Below are positions 7,063-8,214 of a stretch of DNA of 8,214 nt, piece by piece; the first letter of the stretch is position 1, and every line of letters begins with the position of its first letter. Below the pieces are notes generated by a model. It ran no database searches, had not been told where the DNA came from, and worked only from the letters and a program-made list of their open reading frames with translations. Both the position numbers and the translations under genes were made by a program. Source of the stretch: Methanomethylovorans sp. (lineage in GTDB: Archaea > Halobacteriota > Methanosarcinia > Methanosarcinales > Methanosarcinaceae); assembly GCA_020854785.1 (NCBI GenBank), contig JAHFZE010000152.1:1-8214 (forward strand). Direction: 5' to 3'.

Positions 7063-7160
7063 GTATCTCTTCAAGAGCACGAGGTTTTAATGATTCTGTT
7101 CTCTATCTTGCTATGTGCCTGGACTTGAATACAGTTCAAACAAGTTAGTATAAGCAAAAA

Positions 7161-7201
7161 AATATAAAAGTCTTAATATAAAGGCAAAGGTAAAATATAA
7201 A
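7161..7201 (+). promoter_or_regulatory. Promoter region with three identical AATATAAA elements
   Basis: AATATAAA occurs exactly at 7161-7168, 7175-7182 and 7194-7201. The last copy is placed so that transcription would start near 7221-7226, at or just before the ATG of the next gene, implying a leaderless message. The first two would give short leaders lacking a Shine-Dalgarno site. Apart from this promoter, the preceding terminator and the repeat at 7206, I see little in the 7012-7225 gap. Confidence 0.55.
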
Positions 7202-7205
7202 TTGT

Positions 7206-7221
7206 TATAGTGCTCACTATA
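7206..7221. promoter_or_regulatory. Inverted repeat at the transcription start, putative operator
   Basis: TATAGTG (7206-7212) and CACTATA (7215-7221) are exact inverted copies around CT. The repeat lies between the nearest TATA element and the ATG at 7226, where a bound repressor would stop initiation. No known regulator is recognised. Confidence 0.5.
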
Positions 7222-7225
7222 CTGC

Positions 7226-8214
7226 ATGAAAGCGGTCATTCTTGCAGCGGGTGAAGGCCTACGATGCCGTCCCCTTACTCTTACCCGTTCAAAGGTCATG
7301 TTGCCTGTTGCTGACAGGCCTATTCTTGAACACGTTATCCGTTCCCTTGAACAAAATGACATCAAGGATATCTTGTTGATAGTTGGTTATGAGAAAGAGC
7401 GCATAATGAACTACTTTAAAGATGGCTTGGATTTCGGGGTAAACATCCAGTATGTTGAACAAAAGACACAACTTGGTACAGCGCACGCTATAGAACAGGC
7501 ACGAAGCGTGCTTGTCGACGAACATGAATTCCTTGCTCTTAACGGTGATAACTTCATTGAACCAAAAGTGATCAGTGACCTTATTCAATCAAAACGCGGA
7601 GATGCAACGATACTTGCCGTCAAGACCGAACATGTGAGCGGATATGGTGTTGTGAGGGCAGAAGGTAACAAGGTATTGGAGATCCTGGAAAATCCGGTTT
7701 CTGAAGTCAGCCACCTGGTAAATACGGGGATATATCATTTCAGTTCCAGGATATTCGATTATATTGGACAAACTCCTCTTTCTCCGAAAGGTGAGTATGC
7801 CATAACCGATACTCTCCAGAAGATGATCGAGAGTGGAACAGAAGTATCCATGGCGACTACAAGATCATGGTGGCTGGATGCAGTTTATGCATGGGATCTC
7901 CTGAGGCTTAATTCTGTTACTCTTGGTAAGATAGAAAAGCATATTCCATCCGCTGCGGTGGAAGATGGAGCTTATATTAAAGGCAATGTATCCATCGGCA
8001 AGAATACCATCGTCAGATCGGGATGCTATATAGTAGGACCTGTTATGATCGGGGATAATTGTGATATAGGACCGAATGCTGTTATATTGCCATCCACATC
8101 GATCGGGAACAATGTATCAATGGGTGCTTTCACGAATATCCGCAACAGTATAATAATGAACGACGTACGTATTGGATCTCATGGCTATGTATCCGATTCT
8201 GTCATTGGCAGTAA
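7226..8214 (+). CDS. Bifunctional sugar-1-phosphate nucleotidylyltransferase / acyltransferase, GlmU-like (3' end missing)
   Basis: Predicted cytoplasmic enzyme making nucleotide-activated sugars such as UDP-GlcNAc from sugar 1-phosphate and NTP; 329 residues are visible with no stop. The N-terminal Rossmann-like domain (1 to about 230) starts with LAAGEGLRCRPLT (6-18), the nucleotide-binding loop. RSKVMLPV (21-28) carries the conserved lysine, NGD (106-108) the metal-binding aspartate, and NTG (166-168) and WWLD (215-218) line the sugar site. From about 240 a left-handed beta helix of hexapeptide repeats begins (GNVSIG, GPVMIG, TSIGNN, VRIGSH), as in archaeal GlmU-like enzymes whose C-terminal domain acetylates amino sugars. 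Family members are near 400 residues, so about 70 are missing. The ATG at 7226 has no Shine-Dalgarno site, fitting a leaderless transcript. The exact sugar and nucleotide specificity cannot be read; a glucose-1-phosphate thymidylyltransferase is the main alternative. Confidence 0.92.
   Translation, partial: MKAVILAAGEGLRCRPLTLTRSKVMLPVADRPILEHVIRSLEQNDIKDILLIVGYEKERIMNYFKDGLDFGVNIQYVEQKTQLGTAHAIEQARSVLVDEHEFLALNGDNFIEPKVISDLIQSKRGDATILAVKTEHVSGYGVVRAEGNKVLEILENPVSEVSHLVNTGIYHFSSRIFDYIGQTPLSPKGEYAITDTLQKMIESGTEVSMATTRSWWLDAVYAWDLLRLNSVTLGKIEKHIPSAAVEDGAYIKGNVSIGKNTIVRSGCYIVGPVMIGDNCDIGPNAVILPSTSIGNNVSMGAFTNIRNSIIMNDVRIGSHGYVSDSVIGS

Noticed and set aside
7067..7077. Short palindrome CTCTT-C-AAGAG after the rpsO terminator
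   Set aside because: A one-base loop cannot form a useful hairpin and there is no T-run; likely chance.
7125..7139. Inverted repeat TTGAA-N5-TTCAA upstream of the nucleotidylyltransferase promoter
   Set aside because: Short arms, far from the likely start site, and weaker than the 7+7 bp repeat at 7206.

Overview
The window looks like chromosomal DNA of a methanogenic archaeon, most likely one of the Methanosarcinaceae (the Methanolobus / Methanococcoides / Methanohalophilus side). The basis is an archaeal-type S15 protein with the extra N-terminal domain, a TrpB2-type tryptophan synthase beta chain, archaeal TATA boxes rather than bacterial -35/-10 elements, Shine-Dalgarno sites matching GGAGGTGATC, and an archaeal two-domain sugar-1-phosphate nucleotidylyltransferase. 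The species is not determined. I see no insertion sequence, integrase, CRISPR array, tRNA or rRNA.

Layout. (1) Positions 2-757 hold the 3' part of an MscS mechanosensitive channel gene on the + strand. It converges on trpB2 (840-2144, - strand), and both genes share a hairpin terminator with T-runs on both sides. (2) The roughly 200 bp between trpB2 and hisS is a divergent promoter region. Next to trpB2 it holds two TGTACA hexamers one helical turn apart, the sequence known as the TRP box of the methanogen repressor TrpY. Next to hisS it holds a perfect 6+6 bp palindrome against the TATA box. (3) hisS (2348-3589) leads a tight run of four unrecognised genes (3586-6387). Each encodes a short N-terminus with a small charged or polar motif, one hydrophobic helix and an extracellular-looking domain, the layout of archaeal type IV pilin-like proteins. 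No assembly ATPase or platform gene is in the window. (4) rpsO (6553-7011) has its own strong ribosome binding site, possibly a long leader with a hairpin, and a hairpin terminator. (5) A bifunctional nucleotidylyltransferase gene starts at 7226 and runs off the window end. It appears to be leaderless, with an exact 7+7 bp inverted repeat between its TATA box and its start codon.

How they work together. trpB2, hisS and rpsO serve amino acid supply and translation. The nucleotidylyltransferase would supply activated sugars for glycans, possibly including the N-glycans of the sequon-rich surface protein at 5182-6387, though that link is inference. The least explained part is the four-gene pilin-like cassette apparently co-transcribed with a histidyl-tRNA synthetase; it is the best candidate here for an undescribed system. 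All gene calls rest on reading the sequence alone; no database search was run.
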